41,601 nt of DNA from Clostridia bacterium. GTDB lineage: Bacteria; Bacillota; Clostridia; Oscillospirales; CAG-272. Location of the stretch: contig JAFYPJ010000135.1 of NCBI GenBank assembly GCA_017547545.1, forward strand, positions 1-41,601. The letters are read 5' to 3'. A model generated the notes under the pieces. The model had not been told where the DNA came from. It made no database searches and saw only the letters and a program-made list of their open reading frames with translations. Made by a program: the position numbers and the translations under genes. Positions 8,223-16,530 of the stretch are shown in pieces. How positions within the stretch are numbered: the stretch's first letter is position 1; every line of letters starts with the position of its first letter.

Positions 8223-9035
8223 TCAAATCTTATTTTTAGGTATTATCAATACTATTTCGGTGAAGTCTCCCTTTTCATTCTTTTTACTTTCTACATCAAT
8301 TCCTAAATTGCGCACCGATTCCACAGCCTTGTCTATAGAATTATAAAATATCCGTATGTCCTTTAATTTTTTAGGTTTTTTGGCAATTGCTGTTCTTTTA
8401 TCCTCCAAAAGTTTTTCTATGTATATCTCACTTGAAGTGACATTTAAGGCGTATTTTATAATATGTTTTATTGCTTCTTCCCTCTTCTCTTCGTTTTCTA
8501 TTCGTATAATTGCTCTGCAATGCCGTTCGGTAAGAGAGTTTTGGCAGATCATTTCCTTTTGTTTTTCATTGAGCTTTAATAACCGTAGCTTATTTGCCAC
8601 ATAGGATTGGCTCACCGAAAGGGTTTGTGCTATCTGCTCCTGAGTCATAGCATACAGCTCTTTTAAGGTTTTTATTGCATCCGCTTCCTCAAAATAGTTT
8701 AATTCCCTGCGCTGTATGTTTTCTACAATTGCCATAACAGCAGAGGTTTTTTCATCTGCTTCTATAATTATACAGGGAACCTTTTGCATTTTTAAAAGGG
8801 ATGCGGCGCGCAATCTTCTTTCTCCTGCTACAAGCTCATATTTACCCGGTTCGGTTTGCCTTACCGATAGAGGTTGCAATATCCCATGGCGGTGTATACT
8901 GTCTGCCAATGCAAAAAGCGGTGCATCCTCAAAGCTTTTTCTCGGCTGATTTGCGTTTGGTGATATACAGCTTACATTTAGCATTACCACCATTTCCTGC
9001 GTTTTTACGCAATTTGTTACTTTAAGATCCTTCAT
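8223..9035 (-). CDS. noc: ParB-family nucleoid occlusion protein Noc
   Basis: 270 residues. Noc is a ParB paralogue that binds DNA sites and the membrane to block division over the chromosome. It carries the same core as ParB: ANQPRKSF, LVAGERRLRAASL, ENIQRRELNYFEEA, and a helix-turn-helix in MTQEQIAQTLSVSQSYVANKLRLLKL. The residues before this core (MKDLKVTNCVKTQEMVVMLN) could include the N-terminal membrane-targeting segment typical of Noc, but they are not strongly amphipathic to the eye. The start is the ATG with AGGAG seven bases upstream; the reading frame stays open upstream to 9563, but that part overlaps the ATPase gene and is not coding. Position next to soj-parB supports Noc rather than a plasmid ParB. 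Confidence 0.88.
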   Translation of the reverse strand: MKDLKVTNCVKTQEMVVMLNVSCISPNANQPRKSFEDAPLFALADSIHRHGILQPLSVRQTEPGKYELVAGERRLRAASLLKMQKVPCIIIEADEKTSAVMAIVENIQRRELNYFEEADAIKTLKELYAMTQEQIAQTLSVSQSYVANKLRLLKLNEKQKEMICQNSLTERHCRAIIRIENEEKREEAIKHIIKYALNVTSSEIYIEKLLEDKRTAIAKKPKKLKDIRIFYNSIDKAVESVRNLGIDVESKKNEKGDFTEIVLIIPKNKI

Positions 9036-9072
9036 TTTTATTCTCCTGACTCCAAAATATTGTGTGAAATGT

Positions 9073-9081
9073 ATTATACCA
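9073..9081 (-). promoter_or_regulatory. Extended -10 promoter upstream of noc
   Basis: TGGTATAAT on the minus strand combines a perfect -10 hexamer with an extended TG element. No good -35 box is seen 17 bases upstream. It lies about 38 bases before the noc ATG. Confidence 0.5.
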
Positions 9082-9141
9082 ATATTTCCCATGAGTGGCG
9101 CGAAAATATTGTATGCAAATAAATAGAATGTTTTAGGGAAT

Positions 9142-9174
9142 AAAAAAAGAAGCTGTAAAACTAACAGCTTCTTT
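9142..9174 (-). terminator. Rho-independent terminator of the ATPase gene
   Basis: Arms 9147-9156 and 9164-9173 (AAGAAGCTGT/ACAGCTTCTT), followed on the minus strand by a run of Ts at 9142-9148. It lies just after the stop codon of the MsmX-type gene and separates it from noc. Confidence 0.88.
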
Positions 9175-9189
9175 GGATGAATTATTGAA

Positions 9190-10302
9190 TTAGTGAAGAA
9201 TGCAACGCTCTGTATCCTTATCAAAGATATGAACTCTTTCCATATCGAATGCAAGCTTGATGTTATCGCCTGCTCTGGACTTGGAATGAGAGGATACTCT
9301 TGCGATGATAACCTGTTCGTTAACAGTGATGTAAAGGTGGATTTCAGCACCCATAAGCTCTGTGATATCAACTGTGGTATCAAGAACTGCATCGGGCATA
9401 GCATCGATATATCTCTGTTCTTCATGGATAGATTCGGGACGAACACCGATGATAACATCCTTACCGATATACTCAGCAAGTGCGGGATTTGTAGCCTTTT
9501 CCTTAGGAAGCTTGAGGGAATGCTCACCAAATACAACATAAACATCTTCGCCTCTCTTTTCAAGAGTGGAGTTGATGAAGTTCATCTGAGGTGTGCCGAT
9601 GAAGCCTGCAACGAAAATGTTGGTGGGGAAATCGTAAAGGTTCTGAGGAGTATCTACCTGCTGGATAAGACCGTCCTTCATAACAACGATACGGGTAGCC
9701 ATTGTCATAGCTTCTACCTGGTCATGTGTTACGTATACGAATGTTGTACCAACCTTTTTGTGGATCTTTGTAAGCTCTGTTCTCATGGATGCACGGAGCT
9801 TAGCGTCGAGGTTTGACAAAGGCTCGTCAAGAAGGAATACCTTAGGCTCACGAACGATAGCACGACCGAGAGCAACACGCTGCTTCTGACCACCGGAAAG
9901 TGCCTTGGGGCGACGCTCAAGAAGGTGTGTGATATCAAGGATTCTTGCAGCTTCTTCAACGCGGCGCTTAATCTCTTCCTTGGGAGTTTTTCTGAGCTTA
10001 AGACCGAATGCCATGTTATCAAATACTGTCATATGAGGATAGAGCGCGTAGTTCTGGAACACCATTGCGATATCTCTGTCCTTGGGAGCGATATCATTGA
10101 TAAGCATATCGCCGATAAAGAGCTCGCCTTCTGTAATTTCTTCAAGACCTGCGATCATACGAAGTGTTGTGGTTTTACCGCAACCTGAAGGACCTACGAG
10201 GATAAGGAATTCTTTATCCTTAACTTCGAGGCAGAAATCGGAAACGGCTGTTACACCGCCGGGATATTTCTTATAGATGTGCTTAAAAGATAAACTTGCC
10301 AT
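9190..10302 (-). CDS. Sugar ABC transporter ATP-binding protein, MsmX/UgpC type
   Basis: 370 residues from the ATG with GGAGGT upstream. MsmX/UgpC/MalK proteins energise carbohydrate importers of the CUT1 class. Walker A GPSGCGKTTT (about 38-47), Q-loop FQNYALYPHMT, signature LSGGQKQRVALGRAI, Walker B VFLLDEPLSNLDAK, H-loop YVTHDQVEAM, then a C-terminal TOBE/regulatory domain (about 240-370). It stands alone, with its own terminator and no permease or binding protein next to it. In Bacillus a single MsmX serves several importers, and this may be such a shared ATPase. The second ATPase in this window (32531-33619) is linked to its own permeases. Confidence 0.93.
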   Translation of the reverse strand: MASLSFKHIYKKYPGGVTAVSDFCLEVKDKEFLILVGPSGCGKTTTLRMIAGLEEITEGELFIGDMLINDIAPKDRDIAMVFQNYALYPHMTVFDNMAFGLKLRKTPKEEIKRRVEEAARILDITHLLERRPKALSGGQKQRVALGRAIVREPKVFLLDEPLSNLDAKLRASMRTELTKIHKKVGTTFVYVTHDQVEAMTMATRIVVMKDGLIQQVDTPQNLYDFPTNIFVAGFIGTPQMNFINSTLEKRGEDVYVVFGEHSLKLPKEKATNPALAEYIGKDVIIGVRPESIHEEQRYIDAMPDAVLDTTVDITELMGAEIHLYITVNEQVIIARVSSHSKSRAGDNIKLAFDMERVHIFDKDTERCILH

Positions 10303-10379
10303 TTTAATTACCTCCGAATATTGCACTGAGTTTATATATTTTGATGTATATTATTTTAGCAGAAAAGGAGCAAAAATGT

Positions 10380-10408
10380 AAGTGGGTATTTCCCCAAAAT
10401 ACCCACTT
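10380..10408. promoter_or_regulatory. Perfect inverted repeat upstream of the MsmX-type gene
   Basis: An 11-bp inverted repeat AAGTGGGTATT/AATACCCACTT (arms 10380-10390 and 10398-10408) with a 7-base loop. It lies between yifB and the ATPase gene. It could be the yifB terminator, but the T-run after it on the minus strand (ACATTTTTG) is poor. A weak promoter-like pair TTGCTC/TATACA with 17-base spacing follows directly, so a regulatory hairpin or operator for the ATPase gene is also possible. Confidence 0.45.
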
Positions 10409-10493
10409 GTGTTTTGTGCATTATGTACAAATTGCTTGAACGAAATATGAAATACAAATAAATTAAAATTGATATAACTCTAATATATTAGAA

Positions 10494-12038
10494 TCATTTA
10501 CCCCAATACTTTTTATCAAGGGTACGCAAGCGTATTGCTTCTGCAATATGAGCTGCTGTTATGTTCTCACTTTGAGCAAGGTCTGCTATTGTCCGTGCTA
10601 ACTTCAATATCCTTGCATGTGCTCTTGCACTCAGCCCCAAGCTTTCATAGGCCTGCCTTAATATATTATCTGCGGTTTCATCCAATTTGCAGTATTTTTC
10701 GATATGCGGGGCTTCCATTTCAGCATTGCAGTTAAGCGGGCAGCCGTCCTTTTCAAATCTGTTTTTTGAAAACCGACGGGCGGCATTTACCCTTTTTCTT
10801 ATAGCTTCGCTGCTTTCACCCTTTGAGCTCTTGCTCATATCGTCATAGTTTATAGAGGATACCTCCACCTGAATGTCTATTCTGTCAAGCAGCGGACCGC
10901 TTATTTTTGAAAGATATTTTTCTCTTTCACCGTGTCTGCAGGTACATTTTTTAGACTGATGGCCGTAATAGCCACATTTGCAGGGGTTCATGGCACAAAC
11001 TAACATAAATGATGAAGGGAATGTACATCTGCCTGCGGCACGGGTAACGGTTATCTGTTTATCCTCCATAGGCTGGCGCAGTACCTCGGTGGTGGATTTG
11101 GGAAATTCGGGCAGCTCATCAAGAAAGAGCACTCCGTTATGGGCAAGTGAAACCTCACCCGGTACAGGTATTCTTCCACCGCCTGCAATGGCAATCGATG
11201 AAACGGTGTGATGGGGTGAACGGAAGGGACGGTGAAGTAAAAGTGTATCATTCTCCTTTAACATTCCGGCTACAGAATGTATTTTTGTGGTTTCAAGAGC
11301 TTCGTTGAAATCAAGGCGGGGAAGAATTCCCGGAATTCTTTTTGCAAGCATGCTCTTACCTGTTCCGGGAGGGCCTATGAGCAGGATGTTATGGCCACCC
11401 GCAGCGGCTATTTCAATAGCTCTTTTTGCCATAAGCTGGCCCTTTACATCACAAAAATCAAGAAGATAATCATTTTGTGCATTATCAAATATACTGCGGT
11501 CAAACTGCACGGGTTTTGCAAAAAGATCACCGTTTAAAACCGAAATAAGCTGACGCACATTTGAAATTCCGTAAACCTCTATACCGTTTACAACCGATGC
11601 CTCAGCTGCATTTTCCTTTGGCAGATAAACCTGCTTTTTGCCGGCATCCCTTGCGGCAATACACATACAAAGAGCACCTTTTACCGGACGCAGCTCACCC
11701 GAAAGAGAAAGCTCTCCGATAAAGCATTTGTCACTAAGATCTACAGAGCTTTTTATAATATTTCTGTTAACAAGAATAGAGCAGATCATGGCAAGGTCAA
11801 AGGAGGAACCCTCCTTTCTCTTGTCTGCAGGTGCCATATTCAGTACAACAGATCCGGGCTCCTGATAGAAGCCGCTGTTGGCAAGAGCACCCTTTATTCT
11901 GTCTTTAGATTCCTTTACGGCAGTATCGGGCAAACCGATAATGTCAAAACGGTCTATACCCTTATCTATGTAGCATTCAACCGTAACCTCATAGCCGTCT
12001 ATTCCCGAAAGGGCGGCAGTATAAACTGTTGAGAGCAA
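10494..12038 (-). CDS. YifB/ComM-family Mg-chelatase-like AAA+ ATPase
   Basis: 514 residues, the family's usual length. ComM is a hexameric helicase that promotes branch migration during integration of transformed DNA in Gram-negative bacteria; its role in Clostridia is not settled. The N-terminal Lon-protease-like domain (about 1-180, starting MLSTVYTAALSGIDGYEV) is followed by the AAA+ core with Walker A IGPPGTGKSMLAKRIPGILP, Walker B VLFLDELPEF, and a cysteine cluster CKCGYYGHQSKKCTC typical of the family. A C-terminal Mg-chelatase helical domain ends the protein. The start is TTG with AAGGAG upstream; it sits only two bases after the preceding gene, so the four genes 14894-10494 look like one operon. 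Confidence 0.95.
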   Translation of the reverse strand: MLSTVYTAALSGIDGYEVTVECYIDKGIDRFDIIGLPDTAVKESKDRIKGALANSGFYQEPGSVVLNMAPADKRKEGSSFDLAMICSILVNRNIIKSSVDLSDKCFIGELSLSGELRPVKGALCMCIAARDAGKKQVYLPKENAAEASVVNGIEVYGISNVRQLISVLNGDLFAKPVQFDRSIFDNAQNDYLLDFCDVKGQLMAKRAIEIAAAGGHNILLIGPPGTGKSMLAKRIPGILPRLDFNEALETTKIHSVAGMLKENDTLLLHRPFRSPHHTVSSIAIAGGGRIPVPGEVSLAHNGVLFLDELPEFPKSTTEVLRQPMEDKQITVTRAAGRCTFPSSFMLVCAMNPCKCGYYGHQSKKCTCRHGEREKYLSKISGPLLDRIDIQVEVSSINYDDMSKSSKGESSEAIRKRVNAARRFSKNRFEKDGCPLNCNAEMEAPHIEKYCKLDETADNILRQAYESLGLSARAHARILKLARTIADLAQSENITAAHIAEAIRLRTLDKKYWGK

Positions 12039-12040
12039 TT

Positions 12041-12634
12041 TTATTCTCCTTTGATTACAAATTTACCGAAAAATTCGGGGCGGTGAAAATCGGGGATATC
12101 CCAAGTAATTTCACTCCACATTCCGTAATGGGGAGTATGGGTATGCTCACCAACCTTATAAAGATTTCCGTAAAGAACAGTTCCTACATCAAGGCTTGCC
12201 TGTGAAAATACCGCTTTAAGGCTATCAAGAGGAAATTCTGCGGTAACACTCCATTTATCCTCTTCCTTTTCTGCAGTTACCTTGGGGATTGGGCAGAACT
12301 CGTCTATTCGTTTGCGGTCATCCCTTCCCGGTCCTACACCTATTAAGCTGTTACCTATAGAATTCATTTCGCAATTTATGTAGCAACCGCCCTTTTCGTA
12401 TCCAAAAAAGGCTTCCATTGTTGAATCAAGCCAGACCTCTTCGTAAAATTCAGTATAAATTGCCTTTGGATTTTTTTCATGGCAGGTCATCTTTATATAA
12501 AGGGTATCATTAACAACCAAAAGCTGAGCATAAGCTTCGGGTGTATAGTCCTTTCTCCAGGGGTGTTTGTCTATAGGTGCAATTTCTGCCCTGCTCCAAT
12601 CAAGCGAATTTAATTTTTTTATGATGTATTCCAT
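12041..12634 (-). CDS. CBM9-like carbohydrate-binding domain protein
   Basis: 197 residues with no signal peptide. The sequence has the pattern of the family 9-like carbohydrate-binding/DOMON-type beta-sandwich: LLVVNDTLYIKMTCHEKNP, VWLDSTMEAFFGY, YINCEMNSIGNSL, WSVTAEFPLDSL. Proteins of this kind are often domains of xylanases or sit beside sugar-use genes. As a stand-alone cytoplasmic protein its role is unclear. It lies between a prolyl-tRNA deacylase-like gene and yifB, 26 bases after the former, and has no carbohydrate gene next to it. Confidence 0.75.
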   Translation of the reverse strand: MEYIIKKLNSLDWSRAEIAPIDKHPWRKDYTPEAYAQLLVVNDTLYIKMTCHEKNPKAIYTEFYEEVWLDSTMEAFFGYEKGGCYINCEMNSIGNSLIGVGPGRDDRKRIDEFCPIPKVTAEKEEDKWSVTAEFPLDSLKAVFSQASLDVGTVLYGNLYKVGEHTHTPHYGMWSEITWDIPDFHRPEFFGKFVIKGE

Positions 12635-12660
12635 AGTATACTCCTTTAATGCGGTAAATT

Positions 12661-13200
12661 TTAAAGGTCAACAACAGTTGCTTCATGCTTAACTGCGGGA
12701 AGAAATTTTTCTGTAAGATCGCTGAATTTTATTTTAAGAGAGGATGTATTTATGCAGGGATGTGCCGCAAAATATTCCTCCTTTGTTATATCTCTGTCTA
12801 TAAGCAGACGAACACGGTTTTCCTTATCGTTCATAAGACCGAAAACCGAAAGTGAACCGGGTGTAATATCAAGAAATTCTTCCATGAAGCTTCCGTCTGC
12901 AAAGGAAAGCCTTGCAGTTCCTAACTGAGCAGAGAGATCCTTTGTGTTGAATTTTTTATCTCCCGGCATTAAAAGAATATAAAAATCTGTTTTCTGGCGG
13001 TTGCAAAGAAGAAGATTTTTGCAAATATGGATACCCAAAGCCTTGTCTACCTCCATGCATGCCTCAATTGTAGGAAGCACCTCATGGTCTACTCTTGTAT
13101 ATTCAATATTAAGACTGTCTAAAAGGTCATAAGTTCTTATTTCCTTTTCAAGTCTTCCACTCAGTTCTTCGGGACGCCCCGTTTGAAGAATATATTCCAT
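12661..13200 (-). CDS. Prolyl-tRNA deacylase-like protein (ProX/YbaK family)
   Basis: 179 residues. The family hydrolyses mischarged Ala- or Cys-tRNA-Pro in trans. Family-like parts are the start TYDLLDSLNIEYTRVDHE, then TIEACMEVDKALGIHICKNLLLCN, and the segment FYILLMPGDKKFNTKDLSAQLG, which carries the lysines used in the active site of this fold. The C-terminal part (LLIDRDITKEEYFAAHPCINTSSL) is typical for the stand-alone ProXp-ala/PrdX type. Its ATG overlaps the stop codon of the upstream acyl-CoA synthetase gene in TGATG. Assignment to the superfamily is good; the exact misacylated substrate is inferred. Confidence 0.85.
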   Translation of the reverse strand: MEYILQTGRPEELSGRLEKEIRTYDLLDSLNIEYTRVDHEVLPTIEACMEVDKALGIHICKNLLLCNRQKTDFYILLMPGDKKFNTKDLSAQLGTARLSFADGSFMEEFLDITPGSLSVFGLMNDKENRVRLLIDRDITKEEYFAAHPCINTSSLKIKFSDLTEKFLPAVKHEATVVDL

Positions 13201-14894
13201 CAGAAACCCACCTTATCTCTTTTTATTTTATTAGTTGCTGTTTTCGGGAAATCCTGAGCGCGTACAACTATATCGCTTACCTGCTTATATGGAGGAAGTT
13301 TTTTGCAAACCTTTGCAACATCATGAGCCACACGCTCTGTGTAATATGAAAAATCAAAGCCGTTTGTTATCTCGTTGCCGAGATATACTTCGGCAATCAG
13401 GGCAATTTCCCTGCCTTTTTTGTTTTTCATTGCATATACCACCGTTTCCTCAACATAGGGAATACGGCGGATACAGCTCTCTATTTCTTCGGGATAGATA
13501 TTTTTTCCGTTTGGCAGTACAATAACATAATTCTTTCTGCCTGTTATTACTATTCTGTCTTTTGCGTCTAAATATCCGTAATCCCCTGTAAGGAAATATC
13601 CTTCATTGTCAAATACCTTTTTTGTTAGCTCTTCATCCTTATAATATCCGGGCATAACCGTGGTACCCCTAACTGCAATTTCACCTATAAGGTCCTCATT
13701 TGGTTCAACTATCTTTATATCAAGGCATGAAAGAGGTGTGCCAACGGTACGGTGGCTGAAGTTCTTTTTGGTGTTTACAGATATAAGTCCCGTACATTCC
13801 GTTATTCCGTAGCCGTTGTAAACGGGAATTCCTATTCCTTCAAAAAAATCGCCTATTTCGGGGGAAAGGGGTGCTCCGCCGCAAATTATTTTTTTAAGAT
13901 TTCCTCCAAGGCGGCTGTGAAGAAGCTCAAAGGAGATCTTTCTGATATTTATACCGCTTTTTTTAACTATGTTTCCAACCTTTATGGTAGTGTTAACAAG
14001 ATTGGCGGTATGATTCTTTTTGAATTCCGATCTTATTCTTTTATATATCAGCTCGGCATAACTCGGAACAAGAATTATGGTATCGGGATGATAGAGTCGA
14101 AGATCATTGAAAAAGTTTTTTATACTGTCATTGGTACAAAGGGTTGCAGCACTTGCTATATTTCCTAAAATTACGGGAATAGCCTGATAAGAATTGTAAT
14201 AGGGGAGCAAAGACAGGGTAACATTGAATTTTTCTGCAAGCTCAAAGCCTGAATTCATACAGGATATCAGATTGTTTTCAGTAAGTAAAACACCCTTTGG
14301 CTCACCTGTGGTACCTGAGGTATAAAGCAGCATTGCAGGCTCATCCTTTTCCCTTACGGGCAAATGGGCGGCTTTGTTTTCGTTTTTGTATTCTTCACCC
14401 TCGGCTCTCAGTTTTTCAAAGCTGAGGAATTTTCCTTCATTTTCGGTACGGTCAAAGCCTATAAAATATTTTACGCAAGAGAGCTTTTCTTCGTTTTCTC
14501 TGAAGATATATTCATACTCCTTTGAGTAAAATACTACCGTAGAATCGCTGTGGCAGAGCTGCTGTACCATATCGGTACGGTGTATTTCGGTATCAAGGGG
14601 AACAAAAACTCCTTTTGAACAAAGTACACCAATATATGAGTTTATCCACTCATAACGGTTTTCACTGATGCAGGCTATATGGTCTTGATAAATACCAAGC
14701 TTGTGTAATGCAAGGCATAAGGAAAAAACATCATGACAAAACTCGGCATAGGTGATATCCTTAATGCCGTTTTTTTCCTTGTATCTGAAAGCAGTTTTAT
14801 TTCCCGTGCTTTTGTAGATATTTATAAGCATTTCAGATACAGAGCTTATTTCATATTTGGTTTCTTGCTGTTTTTTTCTGTGTAAAATTCCCAT
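13200..14894 (-). CDS. AMP-forming acyl-CoA synthetase (long-chain type)
   Basis: 564 residues of the ANL superfamily, activating a carboxylic acid with ATP and CoA. ATP-binding motif LLYTSGTTGEPKGVLLTE (about 190-207), the YGITECTGL motif, then GDYGYLDAKDRIVITGRKN and the hinge with PNGKNIYPEEIE. A C-terminal lysine near the end (PKTATNKIKRDKVGF) fits the catalytic lysine position. The shape is that of FadD-like long-chain fatty acyl-CoA or acyl-ACP synthetases; the real substrate is unknown. First gene of the operon with the deacylase, CBM9-like and YifB genes. AAAGGG precedes the ATG at somewhat unusual spacing. Confidence 0.88.
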   Translation of the reverse strand: MGILHRKKQQETKYEISSVSEMLINIYKSTGNKTAFRYKEKNGIKDITYAEFCHDVFSLCLALHKLGIYQDHIACISENRYEWINSYIGVLCSKGVFVPLDTEIHRTDMVQQLCHSDSTVVFYSKEYEYIFRENEEKLSCVKYFIGFDRTENEGKFLSFEKLRAEGEEYKNENKAAHLPVREKDEPAMLLYTSGTTGEPKGVLLTENNLISCMNSGFELAEKFNVTLSLLPYYNSYQAIPVILGNIASAATLCTNDSIKNFFNDLRLYHPDTIILVPSYAELIYKRIRSEFKKNHTANLVNTTIKVGNIVKKSGINIRKISFELLHSRLGGNLKKIICGGAPLSPEIGDFFEGIGIPVYNGYGITECTGLISVNTKKNFSHRTVGTPLSCLDIKIVEPNEDLIGEIAVRGTTVMPGYYKDEELTKKVFDNEGYFLTGDYGYLDAKDRIVITGRKNYVIVLPNGKNIYPEEIESCIRRIPYVEETVVYAMKNKKGREIALIAEVYLGNEITNGFDFSYYTERVAHDVAKVCKKLPPYKQVSDIVVRAQDFPKTATNKIKRDKVGF

Positions 14895-14951
14895 ATACCC
14901 TTTTCACCCTTTAAAGAGGAGTTCATTTATAAAACAAAAGTAATAAAATTA

Positions 14952-14980
14952 TTGACCTTTTTTCGTGTTTATGGTAACAT
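14952..14980 (+). promoter_or_regulatory. Promoter of the DUF1836 gene
   Basis: TTGACC (14952-14957) and TAACAT (14975-14980) with a 17-base spacer. The start codon at 15033 is about 50 bases downstream. The opposite operon begins at 14894, so the region is divergent. Confidence 0.6.
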
Positions 14981-15032
14981 AAAAATACCGAAAAGTAAAT
15001 AGATTTAGAAAAACTTGAGAGGTAATTTTGAA

Positions 15033-15578
15033 ATGATCTGCCGCGATGATATAAAAGCATACCGTATTCCCCGCTGGAATGAGCTTCCTGACCTTGAATT
15101 GTATATGGATCAGGTTATTTCCGTATTGGAAAAAAATCTGTGTATTTTTGCATACGGGGAAAACTCCGCTTTTATAACTCCAACCATGATAAATAATTAT
15201 GTTAAGCAGAAGCTTGTATCTCCTCCCCGAAACAAAAGATATAATAAGGGACATATTGCTGCTTTTTATATTATAACTTTAATGAAGCAGATCATGTCGA
15301 TTTCCGAAATCAATACGGCGATAAAAACGGTTAGCGAAAAGATGGGGGAGGAAAAGGGATACGATCTGTTTTGCGATACATTTGAGGCATCCCTTGTCTT
15401 AATTTTTTTGCAGGAGGAAAACAAAACTCCCGATTTCGGTGAGTGCGAGGAGGCTTATATGATAATTCGCAGTACAACCCTTGCCTTTGCCAATATGCTT
15501 TATGCAAGAAGTCTGCTTTTTGAATATCTGCCGCAAAAACAAACAAAAAAAGAGAAAAAGGAAAAGAAAAAGCAATGA
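15033..15578 (+). CDS. DUF1836 domain-containing protein
   Basis: 181 residues from ATG 15033 (GAGAGGT upstream); an in-frame TTG at 15015 is less likely. The family is common in Firmicutes and appears to be a MerR-like DNA-binding helix-turn-helix protein; its biological role is not established. Family-like parts: IPRWNELPDLELYMDQVISVLEK, then TPTMINNYVKQKLVSPPRNKRYNKGHIAAF, where a wing-like YNKGHIA segment follows the recognition helix, and the helical C-terminal region LMKQIMSISEINTAI. The end is a lysine-rich tail (KKEKKEKKKQ). It overlaps the next gene by four bases (ATGA), so the two are translated together. Confidence 0.85.
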   Translation: MICRDDIKAYRIPRWNELPDLELYMDQVISVLEKNLCIFAYGENSAFITPTMINNYVKQKLVSPPRNKRYNKGHIAAFYIITLMKQIMSISEINTAIKTVSEKMGEEKGYDLFCDTFEASLVLIFLQEENKTPDFGECEEAYMIIRSTTLAFANMLYARSLLFEYLPQKQTKKEKKEKKKQ

Positions 15579-16393
15579 ATATATTCAGATGCCCATTGTG
15601 CGGATCTGTCCTTGACGGCGAAAAGACATTAAAATGTGAAAACAACCATTGCTTTGACCGTGCAAAAAGCGGATATGTAAATCTCCTTTCCGGAAAGGGT
15701 AAAAATCACGGTGATCCTAAGGAAATGGTGTTAAGCCGCCGAAATTTTCTGGATAAAGACTATTATCTGCCCTTGGCACAAAAAATAAGCACCCTTTGTT
15801 TTGATTATACTCCCGAAAACTCTGTTATACTTGACGCGGGTTGCGGTGAATGTTATTATACTCATAATATTTATAAGGAATTTTTGCAAAAAGGTAAAAA
15901 TGCTTTATTTTGCGGAATAGATGTTTCAAAGGATGCGGTGAATTACGGTGCAAAGCGTTTTCCGCAATGCTGTCTTGCCACAGCCAGCGTTTATGCCATG
16001 CCCATAGCCGATAATTCGGTGGATACGGTTATAAATATCTTTTCTCCCCTTGCAACAAAGGAATATTTAAGGGTTTTAAAGAATAACGGTATTTTTATTA
16101 TGGCAATAGGCGGTCAGGACCATCTCTGGTCCCTTAAAAAAGCAGTATACGATACCCCTTATAAAAACGAGCCTTCAGATTACACTCTCAACGGGTTTGA
16201 GCTTATTAAAAAAGAAGTATTGAGATATGAAACAGAGCTGTGTTCAAATGAGGATATCATGAGTCTTTTTTCAATGACTCCCTATTATCATAAGACTGCA
16301 CAAAAGGATATTGAAAAATTAAAAAAACTCGATACTCTTTCAACAGAGATCGAGTTTGAGATCCTTTGCTATAAGGTCAACTCCCCGTTTTAA
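15575..16393 (+). CDS. 23S rRNA (guanine-N1)-methyltransferase, RlmA family
   Basis: 272 residues. RlmA-type enzymes methylate G745 or G748 of 23S rRNA in the hairpin 35 region at the peptide tunnel; the RlmAII form gives tylosin resistance. The N-terminal zinc knuckle CPLCGSVL...LKCENNHCFD (Cys6, Cys9, then Cys and His) leads into RAKSGYVNLL, a family signature. The SAM-binding loop reads LDAGCGECYYT, followed by CGIDVSKDAVNYGAKR. Which guanine is the target cannot be told from the sequence. It overlaps DUF1836 by four bases and ends near a bidirectional terminator. Confidence 0.9.
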   Translation: MNIFRCPLCGSVLDGEKTLKCENNHCFDRAKSGYVNLLSGKGKNHGDPKEMVLSRRNFLDKDYYLPLAQKISTLCFDYTPENSVILDAGCGECYYTHNIYKEFLQKGKNALFCGIDVSKDAVNYGAKRFPQCCLATASVYAMPIADNSVDTVINIFSPLATKEYLRVLKNNGIFIMAIGGQDHLWSLKKAVYDTPYKNEPSDYTLNGFELIKKEVLRYETELCSNEDIMSLFSMTPYYHKTAQKDIEKLKKLDTLSTEIEFEILCYKVNSPF

Positions 16394-16436
16394 CACGCAA
16401 AGCGGCAAAAGGACAGAACGAATTCCGCCCCAACCA

Positions 16437-16478
16437 TTATTGATTAAGTAATTCCTCAATCTCACGAGGTGTAGTCAT
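16437..16478 (-). other. 13-codon open frame, possible remnant of a repeated element
   Basis: ATG at 16478 reads MTTPREIEELLNQ and then TAA; past the stop the frame remains open as WLGRNSFCPFAALRV. There is no ribosome site. The gap 16394-16486 between the methyltransferase and the terminator holds nothing else that I can recognise. It looks like a fragment of a gene or repeat rather than a functional peptide. Confidence 0.25.
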
Positions 16479-16494
16479 TTTCTAATCAAAAAAA

Positions 16495-16518
16495 ATAAAA
16501 CCGCCGAAGCGGTTTTAT
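16495..16518. terminator. Bidirectional terminator
   Basis: Stem ATAAAACCGC/GCGGTTTTAT with a CGAA loop (10 bp). T-runs lie on both sides: TTTTTT at about 16521 on the plus strand, and a long A-run at 16488-16495 that gives Us on the minus strand. It serves the convergent methyltransferase and acidic-repeat genes. Confidence 0.88.
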
Positions 16519-16530
16519 CGTTTTTTGTTA

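Noticed and set aside
9036..9563. Upstream extension of the noc frame to 446 residues
   Set aside because: It lies opposite nothing but inside the ATPase gene on the same strand in another frame, and the ATG at 9035 has a good ribosome site. The extra residues have no family likeness.
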